Positions 1 to 13,827 of a DNA stretch of 64,000 bases are shown in pieces. The DNA lies in assembly GCA_949318235.1 (NCBI GenBank), contig OX439132.1, positions 47,552,771 through 47,616,770 on the forward strand. Reading direction: 5' to 3'. How positions within the stretch are numbered: the first letter of the stretch is position 1; the number at the start of each line of letters is the position of its first letter. A program made the position numbers and the translations under genes. The DNA is from Ecdyonurus torrentis (Eukaryota > Arthropoda > Insecta > Ephemeroptera > Heptageniidae). The notes beneath the pieces are model-generated. The model was not told where the DNA came from and ran no database searches. It was given only the letters and a program-made list of their open reading frames with translations.

Positions 1-187
1 CACGTGGTGGCAGGTTAGAGAGGGAGAGAAACAGATCTCAGGTATAAAACAAAATATTAAAATTAGCAAACATTTTGCTGTAGAATAAATTTTTTTGTTA
101 TATACAAGTATGCAGAAAATAGAAACGTTAGGCTTTATAAATTTTACAAGATTATTAAAATAATCCACAAAGTGTTATACCAATTTT

Positions 188-436
<249 letters not shown>

Positions 437-597
437 CTCTCTCTCTCTATTAGGTTATTACATAAATTTATGTGTTATTTATTATATACTCATTATTTAT
501 TTTCACCTACTGGGCCAAAATATAAATTTGAGATATAAAACGTTTTTTCTTTTAGTATATATATAACTAAATACGAAGCACTTTTCGAAAGCATTAT

Positions 598-832
<235 letters not shown>

Positions 833-982
833 TAAATAATGCTTTCGAAAAGTGCTTCGTATTTAATTATATATTATACTAAAAGAAAAAAACGTTTTAT
901 TATTCAAATTTATATTTTGGCCCAGTATGTGAAAATAAATAAATAGTATATACTAAATAACATAACTTTATGTAATAACCTA

Positions 983-1230
<248 letters not shown>

Positions 1231-1415
1231 TTGGTATAACACTTTGTGGATTATTATTATAATTTTGTAAAATTTATATAGCCTTACGTTTCTATGTTCT
1301 GCATACTTGTACATAACAAAAAAATGTATTCTATACAGCAAAATGTTTGTTAATTTTAAAATTTTGTTTTATACCTGAGATCTTTTTCTCTGCCCCTCTA
1401 ACCTGCCACCACGTG

Positions 1416-2245
1416 TATGTTGTTCCATGTATCACATCCTCTGGATTTTATTACTAGATATTACATGGTATAATTAGATTATTTTTTGTTATTATTAAAT
1501 TATAATTATGTTGCAATATTTATTAGATTTTTTGGGACACCGTAAATTTTATTTCGTAAAAAAAGGTAAAAAAATACACTTTATTGTAAATATCCTTTCT
1601 ATACAAAACAGAAGTAGTGTAATTCTTTTCATATACCGGTATATGAGGATGAAGTGTAAACCAATAAAAATAATTTATTCAATTTACAAACATTTTAAAA
1701 GTCGTTAAAAAGTATGTTAAGAAGAAAGCAAGAGTTAAAAAAATGAGAGATCCATGCAGAGAGCGGAACCGCAGAGACAAAAAAACGCAAAAACCTTTTT
1801 GTATACTATCAAAGACAAATAAAAAAATATATCTTTACATTGCTGGTTATCATCTCAATGAAAATGTTGAATTTTTGTTATGACAAAAACAGGTTGAGTT
1901 TGACATAATAATTTAAATTTTCCTTACCTTTTGATTATTTTTTTATTCACGAGAAATTATAAGCTTTTTATTATTTATAATGCGATTATTTCATGATAAC
2001 TTAAACATTTTTTATGTAGATTACCGCATATTATAATTATAATATTACAAAGTTATTACATAATTTACAAAAATTTCAAAAAAGCATCACAAAATTATAT
2101 TTATGCCTTTTATACGTAGTTTTTGTGCAGCAAAATACATTTGATTTTTTCATCATAAGTACTCAAAATGTGATACTTCATCATACGACTAAATTGTGAT
2201 TGTCCGTTTACAAAAAATAATATAATTGTATTATTTTTAAAAAAA

Positions 2246-2250
<5 letters not shown>
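1416..2250. other. AT-rich sequence, no gene seen
   Basis: Low-complexity AT-rich DNA. I see no convincing open frame, RNA gene or repeat boundary in it. It probably includes the 5' side of the piggyBac element that follows, but no left terminal repeat could be found. Confidence 0.5.
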
Positions 2251-2251
<1 letters not shown>

Positions 2252-2338
<87 letters not shown>

Positions 2339-2355
2339 TATAGGAGAGAGAGAGA
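2252..2355. repeat. (GA)n microsatellite
   Basis: About 100 bp of GA repeat with two short interruptions near 2322-2345. Confidence 0.95.
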
Positions 2356-2535
2356 AATTAATGCATTTAAAATCTGTTAATACGTTTATAAAAGAAGTAT
2401 TATAAGAATTATACTTTTAAAATGTAATATCTATATAATTTTTTATGCAAATCTTATGTTATGTTAATAGTATATTACATGATACGATGTTATTATATTA
2501 ATTTTAATGATATGGTAGGATTTGATAATATATTA

Positions 2536-2538
<3 letters not shown>

Positions 2539-2577
<39 letters not shown>

Positions 2578-2611
2578 ATATATGTGTGTGTTTGTGTGTG
2601 TGTAAATAGTA
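2539..2611. repeat. (TA)n/(TG)n compound microsatellite
   Basis: TA repeat passing into TG repeat just upstream of the piggyBac coding region. Confidence 0.9.
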
Positions 2612-2746
2612 TAAAAATAATTCATATATTTATAAACTTTTTTATATTTTAGTACGTATAAAATATATAAAAATAAATAGATACTAGAAAAATATATTAA
2701 ATTTGTTACTAAAAATAAAAACAATGAAACTTTTTTTTTTTCAGAA

Positions 2747-5034
2747 ATGCCATTGCCATCCATCCGTAACGAGAAAGAGATTCTTGCAATTTTAGAACAT
2801 GATTCAGATGCAAGTGGTGATGATGCAAACTCAGGGGAAGATGACAGTGATTATGGTGATGATTTTGCCGTCATTCCTTCATCAGATGATGAGGCCATAG
2901 ACACTCCTGCCCCACGTAATCGGGAAACTTTAGTAGCTGAAAGTGAATCTTCTGATGAGGATGAGAGCAAATCAGAAGAAGAAGCCGCAGATCAATGCAA
3001 TGAAATTTTGGATGATCAGTCGAATGAGTTCGAAGAGAGCGAAAATGATACGAATCTCGAACATAATGTTGACTTTGATCCATATGACTTTTCACTGGAG
3101 CCAGCTCCTGAATTGGACCCCATCCCTAGTACTTCGCGTCAGAGAGGCAGACCACGCAGGATCCCGCAGCCACCTCAACGAGATGTAAGACTAACACGTA
3201 GGGCACGTGGTGCGCGTGTAACACGTGGCACACGTGGTGCACGAAGAGGAAGGTCAACTGAGGTCACCATACCACCTGTTATTGAAACAGATGCATCGTA
3301 TGTTGCCAAAGATGGATGCGTATGGGATAAAAACCCACCGGCTGGGGGGCGGATCCGTGCTCATAATATACGTCGTACTCGTGGGTCATATACAACTATA
3401 CCAGCTACCTTGCCAATCACAAATCCAATTAATGCATTCATGTTATTCTTGAACCCAATACTGTACCTTATATCTGAATACACTAATGACAAGGCCGAGC
3501 TAATTCATGCGGAAAAAAATTATAAAACTGAGTGGGTTCGTTGTGACATGGTTGAAATTCGTGCTTTTGTAGGTATTCTACTAATGACAGGCGTATTACA
3601 TCAGTCTAAACGCGCATCTGAAACTCTATGGAATTCAGTAACGGGGACCAATTTTTATCGTAGCATTATGTCTCATCATAGATTTAGGCAGCTTTTAAGA
3701 TATTTGCGATTCGATAATACAGTAGAGAGGGATCGGAACAATAAATTTGCACCAGTTGACGAGCTTTGCAAAATGGTGAATCAAAGTCTTGCTAAATATT
3801 ATATACCAGGAGATAACTTAACAATTGATGAGCAATTGCTACCTTACCGAGGTCATTGTCCTTTTCGCCAATATTTTCCTAGTAAACCTGACAAGTATGG
3901 AATTAAGTTTTGGCATATAACTGATTCTGACACGTATTATCCATTGCAATTTGAGCCCTACTTAGGTAAGCAAGGTGATCAACGTGCTCAAGGTCTAGGT
4001 ACATCAGTTGTTTTATCATTAGCTAAAAAATTCTACAATAGCAATCGTAACATTACGTGTGACAATTTTTTTACATCACTTCCATTAGCACGTGAATTAC
4101 TTAAAAATGGATTAACTATGGTAGGTACTTTGAAATCCAATAAGCCTTATTTACCTGTACAATTTACTAAGAATCCACGTCGGGAAGTAAAATCTTGTAT
4201 TTTTGGTTTCAAAAATGACGTAACAATTGTGTCACATGTGCCAAAAAAGAATAAATCTGTAGCCTTACTTTCAACTATGCATCATGATAATACGGTTGAT
4301 GAAATTACAACTAAACCTGAAATAATACTAGATTATAATGCTTATAAGGGTGGGGTTGATACGTTAGATCAGATGCTACATACGTATACTTGTAAACGTT
4401 CTTCACGACGTTGGCCGATGGCTGTTTTTTTTAATATGGTAGACATCATAGGCATTGCATCTTATGTGGTATGGTGCAAGGAATATCCAGACTGGAGAGT
4501 AAACATAAAACACCGAAGACGTCTTTTCCTTGCAGACGTGGCCTTTGACCTCGTAGAGGACCAAATTAAACGGCGGTATGAGAAGTGCAAGAATAAAGCT
4601 ACACGTGACATCATGACAACAGTTTTACTTCAACATGGAGCTGAAGTACCTGCCACAGGTAAGCAAATGATATATATATATATATATATCGTCGTTGTGG
4701 CGGCAAAAGGCCACATCTCTATTGTCGTCAAAAAACGGCGAGGTCACATCTCAATTGTCGCGAAAAAAATAAGTCAATATAATGAATAAAAATTGCTTTG
4801 AAAACTTTTTACAATACATATGTGAATTCACAAAATTGCAAAAATTTCTATGTTTCAGAACCTTCCGAGACCCTACAACTTGGCGTAACTGATAATCCCA
4901 CCCGGAGAAGACCTCGGTGCCATGCTTGTCATTGGAAAAAACACAGAAAAACTAGTCACAAATGTGGCAAGTGTGATAAACCTATATGTGGAGAACATTC
5001 TAAGGTTCAACGCTCTTGTCATGATTGTAATTAG
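2747..5034 (+). CDS. piggyBac-family transposase, two exons (2747-4658, 4859-5034)
   Basis: Predicted 695-residue DDE transposase that would cut and paste a TTAA-flanked DNA transposon. The N-terminus (1-125) is acidic, followed by an Arg-rich stretch (130-170) likely to bind DNA or act as a nuclear signal. The DDE_Tnp_1_7 fold follows from about residue 225. Catalytic acids expected in the family are present: D361 (LTIDEQLLPYRG), D439 (NITCDNFF), and D538 and D541 (GGVDTLDQM). Exon 1 ends at 4658 before GTAAGC and exon 2 starts at 4859 after TTTCAG. The 200-nt intron is phase 1 and joins in frame to a C-terminal Cys/His domain (658-695, CHAC...CGKC...C...H...CHDC), the cross-brace zinc domain of piggyBac proteins. 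Without splicing the frame runs into a (TA)n tract and stops at 4789. The start ATG lies just after a polypyrimidine-CAG, so a 5' non-coding exon is possible. No frameshift or stop is seen, so it looks recently active. Family assignment is confident; splicing is inferred. Confidence 0.9.
4659..4858 (+). other. Predicted intron of the piggyBac gene, with internal (TA)n
   Basis: Begins GTAAGC and ends TATGTTTCAG, 200 nt, phase 1. It contains a short TA repeat at 4670-4690. Removing it restores the frame into the cysteine-rich domain. Confidence 0.75.
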
Positions 5035-5235
5035 GTTTTTCTTTCTTACTATAATTAATACTTTCAATAATAAGTTAGAAAATAATTATATTTTGCAAAT
5101 AAAGGAAAAACTATCATAAGTTGCAAGACTAAAACATAAAATTGATGAATTTGTAATCATAAAAAGTTTGGTAGGTTATATGGATTAAAAAATGCGAAAA
5201 AAAAAATCTTAGTAAAATATTTTTTTAGTATCTGT

Positions 5236-5245
5236 CATAAATGGG
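5236..5245 (-). repeat. Possible right terminal repeat of the piggyBac element
   Basis: CATAAATGGG followed by TTAT. Its complement, CCCATTTATG, equals the first ten bases of the non-autonomous piggyBac-like element at 12533. It lies 200 bp after the transposase stop, where a right end is expected. The following tetranucleotide is TTAT instead of TTAA, and no left end was found, so this is tentative. Confidence 0.35.
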
Positions 5246-5419
5246 TTATGGAAAAAAATAGTAAAGTAATAATATTTGTGTGAAAACTTAACATAAAAAA
5301 ATGATTAGTTTTAGAAATATTTTTCTTCATACAAAAAAAAAGTTCGTATATTTTTAATGCATTTATGTCATTATTTAGCATAAATGTTACTAAATATAAA
5401 GTTTTTACAATGCTTTATA

Positions 5420-5434
5420 TAAATATATATATAA

Positions 5435-5531
<97 letters not shown>
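5420..5531. repeat. (TA)n microsatellite
   Basis: Nearly uninterrupted TA repeat passing into a short TG run at about 5531-5541. Confidence 0.95.
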
Positions 5532-5532
<1 letters not shown>

Positions 5533-5781
5533 GTGTGTGTGTTACGTAGACCTATTTTTATCTATGCAAAAATTTTAATTTATTAAGAAATAATAATAAA
5601 CATATTCTCAACTTATTTCTTTATGTTTTTTATAGTCTTCTGCTAAAAAAATTCCTACCTTTTAGTTCTACACAGAAAAGTTGAGAATAAAATAACTATA
5701 ATTGTATAAAAAAGTTTTATCTATTTTGAATGTTTTGCTAGCAACATTTTCTATTACTCTCCGAATTAGACATTTACTTTA

Positions 5782-5789
<8 letters not shown>

Positions 5790-5875
<86 letters not shown>

Positions 5876-5893
5876 AGAGACAGACAGACAGAC

Positions 5894-5962
<69 letters not shown>
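5790..5962. repeat. (GA)n microsatellite with (CAGA)n core
   Basis: GA repeat interrupted at about 5868-5900 by GGGAG and a short CAGA run. Confidence 0.95.
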
Positions 5963-5966
<4 letters not shown>

Positions 5967-6897
5967 AAAGGAAGGAAAGGAAGGGAAAAAATCCGTATAC
6001 ATAAGTTTTATATCTTAAAAATTGTTTTTTTTTAATAAATTCAAGTAATGATAGAAAAAAAAAATCATATGTTTATAAGAAATCAATAAAAAAAACTTTG
6101 CATTTACTTTTTCAAAAAAAAAATATATATATTTGGAGTAGATACTTTTTATAATGCAGTCAACACACTTGGAAAGAAGTATATTGCTATTTCTACCCCT
6201 ACTACAAAATTTGACACGCTTGCGGTAGAATATTTCTTCCCTCTTGTTAGATTTTCCCCCTTGTTGTTATAAAAAAAAAGGTTCCCACCCGCTGCGCTTA
6301 GTTATGTATAAAGAAAGTGAAATAAAATAACACGTATCCTTATGTAAAATTTGTAATATTAATAAATTTGATTTAGATATATTTCTAATAAAAAAAATAG
6401 CAAAAATAAAATTAGAAAATAAAATATAAATAATTTTTTAATAACACAAAAAAAAATCAATTTCTTGCGACTTTACTAAGCAAAGATATAGCAACGGCAA
6501 ATACGGTGTCATTTGGACCGTCTACGCCGTTAACGTAAAACTTTTTTGTATTTCATTCTAGGGTTAAAATATTTAGGTTCTGTAAAATTACTTAAGATAT
6601 ATTTTGTGTACATTAAAATTAAGAAATTTTTACTTATAAATTGTTATTTATTTTTAATTTAATTCGTCGTATATTAAATTTTTGCCAGCATGTTATATGG
6701 AAATTTACTCTCGAGATTACCTGATACCTAATTTGAGCGTATAACGAGATTTTCTAATACCTATATTGTGCGCATTGCGAGAAAGTCAGATACCTACTTT
6801 GTGTGACGCAGTGAGATTGCGAGATACCTATTTTTGTGGAGCAGCGAGATTGTGAGATACATATAATAGCCGCAAGACCGTCGATATATGTATATAT
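5963..6897. other. AT-rich sequence, no gene seen
   Basis: Mostly low-complexity AT. A degenerate run of short units with GAGATACC-like endings lies at about 6710-6860 (for example CGAGATTACCTGATACC, GCGAGAAAGTCAGATACC), perhaps a decayed tandem repeat of about 40 bp. Confidence 0.4.
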
Positions 6898-7576
<679 letters not shown>

Positions 7577-7879
7577 CTTGTGGCGAACAAATTTCTTATT
7601 ACGTATTTTGTAAGAGGATTTTGTAAGAGGAAGCAAAAGGTCTATCTCAAGTGCCAAGTACAGTTTCGATCAAATGAATAGTTACCATTTAAACTCGATG
7701 TTTTTTACCGCGTTTAAAATTTTGCAACCTTGTTTATGATTATTCATTGAACTCTATATTCTCTATCACATCTATATTCATTGAGTCTATATTTTGTAAT
7801 AGTTGACAAAGACACCACAAAAAGTCACCTGTGATGCACTCAGAGGTAGACAATCCGCCGGGTAAATATTTTTCTTGCT

Positions 7880-7954
<75 letters not shown>

Positions 7955-8484
7955 AAGAAATGCATTTAATGGTTTTTTATGTTTCAAAATAACTGCTGAC
8001 TTACCGATTTGCCCGATTAAGAGATTAAAATTAAGATATTTTTTTTATTATTTATATTAATATGATTTGTAATGACAGCAGTTTAGTAAGAAAATAGGTC
8101 GAAACTTGTTATTCATCAAATACTTGAAAGCATTTCTCATAAGAGAGAGAGACAGAGAGAGAGAATGAGCAAGCAACCAAGCAAAATATTTACCCGCCAG
8201 ATTGTCTACCTGAGTGCATCACAGGTGACTTCTTGTGGTGTCTTAGTCAACTTTTACAATATATAGACTCAATGAATATCGTATATAAATGTGATAGAGA
8301 ATATAGAGATCAATGAATAATAATAAAAAAGGTTGCAAAATTGAACGAAATTTAACGCGGTAAAAATCATCAAGTTTTAATGGTAACTAATCATTTGATC
8401 GAAACTGTACATAACGTTCGCAAACAAGATAGGCCATTTGCTTCCGCTATCAAAATACGAGAAAGGTCTTTTTTTCGCAACAAG
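7577..8484. mobile_element. Foldback MITE, family A copy 1
   Basis: 908-bp inverted repeat. The left end begins CTTGTGGCGAACAA after (TA)n and the right end finishes TTCGCAACAAG. Arms of several hundred bp share landmarks ACAGTTTCGATCAAATGA, TTTGCAACCTTGTTT, CACCTGTGATGCACTCAG and GTAGACAATC. The centre of the element carries (CT)n at 7880-7951 and its decayed (GA)n complement near 8140-8164. No open frame. A second copy of the family lies at 48511-49403. Confidence 0.8.
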
Positions 8485-8489
8485 ATCGA

Positions 8490-8660
8490 TATATCGAGGG
8501 TGCTCCGCTATAATGTCCTAAGTCCATTTGACCTTGAAAAACATTTTTTGCTGCAAATGACCTGAAATGGATAAATCCAAAATTTGGGGTCGATCCGACG
8601 ATTTTTTATTTTTCAAGGTCAAGTGGACTTAGGACATTATAGCGGAGCACCCTCGATATA
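8490..8660. mobile_element. Short MITE with about 50-bp terminal inverted repeats
   Basis: 171-bp element with near-perfect TIRs: TATATCGAGGGTGCTCCGCT at the left and its complement at the right, continuing through GTCCTAAGTCCA and GACCTTGAAAAA. It directly follows the foldback MITE and is followed by (TA)n. The outer motif ATATCGAGGG is shared with the larger element at 28327-29837. Confidence 0.85.
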
Positions 8661-8664
8661 TATA

Positions 8665-8748
<84 letters not shown>
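8657..8748. repeat. (TA)n microsatellite
   Basis: TA repeat directly continuing from the MITE terminus. Confidence 0.95.
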
Positions 8749-8752
<4 letters not shown>

Positions 8753-9832
8753 TATTTTATATATATAAATAGAAGAAATGAGAGCAAAAATAGTTTCCGA
8801 CAATTGCCATTTGGTCGACTATTGCTATATAGTTTTGAGCTTATCGACTATTTCACACTTTTTTACACTCTTTAAGAAATTTCTTGTAAAAATGTATCTA
8901 ATTTTTTCAACATATTACATTGCATTACACAATGCATACTTGAGGTACTAATTAATTTTGAACAACATCAATGTACACAAAGATTATTCAGTATTTTTAA
9001 ACTGACAAAACTTGACATTTCCTTATACCAGCCAATGTTATTTAGTGTAATTTAGTGTAATTTAGTAATTTAGTGTAATTTAGTAATTTAGTGTATTTAC
9101 TGTAAAAAATAAATTATTTTAAAATCATTGGAGGCCAGGTAAGTTAATTGCCTAGATGAATAACTTTTTTATGGTGCCCACAAATATAAAAACTACGGTC
9201 GGCAGAAGTTTTCAAATCTTTCACCACTATACAACATTTTGGTTTACTGTATATGCACCGGTCAACTTGAGTTTCTAAAACTGTGGTCAGCTTAGATATA
9301 CTATGCTGTCCAAATAATTTTACTTTGTTTACTGGTTGATCTTACATTATTTTGCCTATATTAATTTTTAAACCGGTGCAATTTACTTTTCTAAAATTAT
9401 ACTTTTTTTGCATAATTTTACACTGACTGCTTATTACTATCATTCAAGAATATGCAATAAGCATAAACCTAAAATATTTAAGAAAAAGTACATAGTAAAG
9501 CTAAGGTTTTAATAAAATATAAGGTAACTCATTTTTATATAGTTACTTGACAATAAAAAAAAATAAAAAAAGTTACAATAAAAACAATATTTTTTTACAT
9601 TGTTTATTTCAGAAAATTATTTTTTTTGGAATTTTCTGAATTTATCTAGAAAATACATAAGTGCCTCATATTCAATTTTTTGTAAATTGAAAAACATTTA
9701 AATTTTTTTTATTTTATACGTTTTTTTACATCAAGTAGAGATTTTTAGGTTACAAAAAAAAAAAGATGAGAAATTAATTCCGCAAAAATAACAAATTTAC
9801 AGCAATAAATTGTGCTTGTCTAGTGGGTTGTA
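8749..9832. other. AT-rich sequence, no gene seen
   Basis: No open frame of note. A short imperfect tandem repeat of TTTAGTGTAA units lies at about 9038-9105. Confidence 0.5.
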
Positions 9833-10496
<664 letters not shown>

Positions 10497-10902
10497 AGAG
10501 CTGCAATTAAAAACAGTTCGAGCACCCGCCCGGACTAAAATTTTTGGGTACCTTTAAAAAAAAGGTTGAACCCTTGAACCCGGGTTTTGAGCATTTAGCT
10601 CAAGGACGAGCCAGCTTAAGTTGAACCCATAAATGACACGAGAAAAAATAAATCTAATTTCTTTGTAGTATTTTAAAGTTGTTTTTTTTTTATTTACGAC
10701 TTTGGACTTAAACAAACGTTATATTTGTATACAATGAAAAGCGGACTTTTTCCGTCACAGGCTCAAGAGGTTGTTTTTATACATCGGCTCAAATGTTAAG
10801 GTTACCAAGTTTTAGCTCATTTCTCGGATGTAAGCTTGATTTTTAAGCTGAGCTCGGGCTTAAAGTAGATCCGGTCTAAAAAAAAAACTTTTTTATAGCT
10901 CT
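10497..10902. mobile_element. Possible hAT-type MITE
   Basis: Left AGAGCTGCAATTAAAAAC and right complement ending TATAGCTCT form weak inverted termini. AATTATAA occurs at 10483-10490 and again directly after the right end at 10903-10910, which would be an 8-bp target duplication as hAT elements make. However, six bases separate it from the left terminus. The interior repeats GAGC/GCTC-rich words. Low-to-moderate confidence because the flank is AT-rich. Confidence 0.4.
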
Positions 10903-10910
10903 AATTATAA

Positions 10911-12146
10911 GCTTATATAGCGTATTTGGGTTCTTGCTGTTTTGTTTTTTTATTCTTTCCTATTTCATTTTGCATTTTTTATAATACTCTCTAACAGTTA
11001 ATTATTCCTTTAATAAAGAAAAAATATTTTTCTTTTATTATACATCCATTTTTGTCTACTAATTTTTTCAGGCTTGCTAAAGAATAATTTTTAATTTCTC
11101 TTAAGCAGCTCCGGCGGCCAAAGCTCATGTAATAACAGTTTATCAAATGCTATGGTTTAATTGTATACTTTTTCATATAAATAACTTTACAAGTAGTTGT
11201 AAAGAGAGAAAAAATAAAAAATTAGTTAAGAATTAGCGTTAAAAAACATGTGCCACGACCCCTTTTTTAAAAAATTTCGCCTGCGGCGCAAACTGGGGGG
11301 CTGGCGCAACCCAGACCCTCCATTGGATGCGGGCTAACTCGGGCATTAGCTCTAAGGGCCAAATGCTCTCAAGACGAACCTGTATATACTAAGCAACTGT
11401 CTAGCTTTACGTTTAAAAAAGAAGAAGAGAAAAAAGGTACAACAAGACACACTTTGCATTCTTTGCTCACACAGAATACTCATTTTTTTAGATTCACATC
11501 CAAATTTCCATTTTTGTATTAATAAATACATTTATTGTTGAAGGACAGTAACACAATATTTCAGGCAAAACAAAAATAATAAAAGAATGAATTTAACAAA
11601 ATTCAGTCAAGAACCAATTTTAAACAAAAGTTATTATAGTTTTCAACACTGATCTAACTTAGGAGACCTTACGCTTATAAATCTTAAAGCATAAATTTTT
11701 ATCTATAATTATTTAAAATTATTTAATAACATAGAAACTTATGTATCAATTAGATCTGTAAATTTAAACCGAGCTGAAATCGAACTCGGTATACCATTTT
11801 CGAGTATATTGTTCCAAACAACTAAACAAACCGTGTTTTAAACTTTTTCGAGTTTTCAGCTCAAAAACACGCTAGCTCGAGTCGAGACCGTAAATAATTT
11901 GTCAAAATACACGAGCTTTTGAATTAAAATCGGCCTTTTTTAATTTTTTTTTATTTAGCGATACTTAAGATTTTATAAACCTTTTGACAGCAGACTAATG
12001 TCTACGCAGTACAATCCACAGTATTTATATTAGTGATGTTAGACAAGGAAGTTCAAATTTTAGGTGTCTATTTTATTGCATATTCTGTAAGAACAAAAAA
12101 AGTTTTATCTCTGGTAAAAATTTCATAAGTCTTGGTTCATTCCTCG
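10911..12146. other. AT-rich sequence with scattered decayed repeats, no gene seen
   Basis: A GC-richer stretch at 11256-11380 and a stretch with repeated CGAG/CTCG words at 11770-11925 look like decayed element pieces, but boundaries cannot be set. Confidence 0.4.
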
Positions 12147-13415
12147 AATTTTAAATTAAGATTTTCTAATTGACTATAGCGCCAACATGCCTGTTTCGTC
12201 ACGGTAATGTTATTTTGTTTCCACTATAGAAAGTGTTTCATCCGTAATTAATGATTTAAAACTAAAATTTAATATCTCCGTAAATATTCATTGTGTTTAA
12301 ACAAAACTAACACCCAACTATAGGAAAAATGTTCATGTTTTTAAATGACCATTATATAAGCAACCCCTATCTCAAATTTACCCCTTTCAGGGGTGAAAAC
12401 AAATGAAATGAATTTCAATATAACCTTTTCAAGGCTTTATCTCGAAAAAATTATATGAAAAACAAACAAAAATGATTTCCATTGCCACTGATAGTCATTT
12501 AACCCCTCACTTAATAAAAAATATGCTATTAACCCATTTATGCCTAATAGGTCGAAAACGACCCAAGTACATTTTAAGAAGTGTAAATTTACAGGGTTAA
12601 TCAATCTTCTTAAAAATTGGTGTTTACATACCTAATAGTATGTCAAATACATAGTAATGTTCAAAATTTGCATATTTTATTTTTTGAGGGAGGTACTGAA
12701 CTCCAAAATAGACCTCTAAATTTGACCACTTCAAAAAACGGAGGTTACTGACTTTAGACAGAATTTTCTAGATGTGTGCAAGTATCATTGCTGTTGTAAC
12801 CCAATTTTTCTAACAGCTATATGACTACCTCTCATTGTGTTATTCAATCAAATTTGAATTACTGTTAGTTTTTTTACAGTTGGTGCAAAAAAATTAGTTG
12901 GGTCGTTTTTGACCCATTAGGCACGAGGCCTATGAAAAAATATGCAGATATGTATTTTATGTGAATAATGCTTTTGCATTATCTTTGATATAGAACTTGG
13001 CCCCTGAACCCTAAATAAGGTCCCTGACACAAATAATTACCAATTAAAGGACAGGACCCTAATTTCGGACAGGTGCCAATTACCAGACAATATAAAAAAT
13101 ATCAAAAAAATCATTTTTTTTAGCCATACCTCTGTTTTTAAAACCTAAATATCATACTTATCACAAAAAGGCACCAATTATTGGACAAGACATTTTACTT
13201 GAGACTCGTATTACAGAAAATTAAAAAAACAAAAACAAAAAATAAAAGTAAAAAACATGATGTAGAGCCATAGCATAGTACGAGTAATTAGTAGAAAACT
13301 TATAATATAAACACTATATATCTGGTAAATAGTGTTATGTAAAAAATATCCAACTGAACTCTATAATTATGAGAAATGTGTAACTCCTTGCACAATTTTA
13401 TTGACTACACAGGAA

Positions 13416-13535
13416 CAGCTCGGGACAAAAGTTTTCGAACGAAGCTGCGGCGGCTGCTGCGTTTTCTTATAAAGATAGCATAGTGTGGTTGCGGGTTGTC
13501 TATGCAAATCGTTCGGCAACTTTTGGCCAGAGCTG
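13416..13535. mobile_element. 120-bp Tc1/mariner-like MITE, empty site in opposite arm
   Basis: The left end CAGCTCGGGACAAAAGTTTT and right end ACTTTTGGCCAGAGCTG match the ends of the 1.3 kb elements at 25996 and 57498. The right flank is TA; the left is AA, where the palindromic partner near 14292 has one TA in uninterrupted sequence. This shows a TA-site insertion that occurred after the palindrome existed. Confidence 0.8.
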
Positions 13536-13665
13536 TACATGTATTGTTGTGCCATGCATGCATATGTATTTGATATATCTTATTGGAACATGATCGTGAA
13601 CAATTGGAACATATGACCAACCAGGTAATGGTAATATACAATTTATTACTACATTACATCATAGA

Positions 13666-13827
13666 GTTGCAGCGAATGTCTGACAGAAGACCCGCGGACA
13701 AAAGGCCCTCAGACAAAAGGCCCTGGCTGTGCGCACAGGTAAAACATATCGGCGAGCGGCACACAGGTAGGGTCTTTTGTCGTAGGGCCTTTTGTCCGCC
13801 GGTCTTCTGTCTGTATACGGTTGCAGC
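13666..13827. mobile_element. 146-bp MITE with 8-bp target duplication
   Basis: The element at 13674-13819 has inner inverted repeats beginning GACAGAAGACC and GCGGACAAAAGGCCCT. It is flanked by direct copies of GTTGCAGC (13666-13673, 13820-13827). The paired arm near 14157 has this octamer once. An 8-bp duplication fits a hAT-type MITE. The outermost 8 bases of the two ends do not match each other. Confidence 0.8.

Noticed and set aside
12541..12566. Short hairpin GGTCGAAAACGACC as a regulatory operator
   Set aside because: It recurs as a subterminal motif of the piggyBac-like element, so it is part of the transposon ends.
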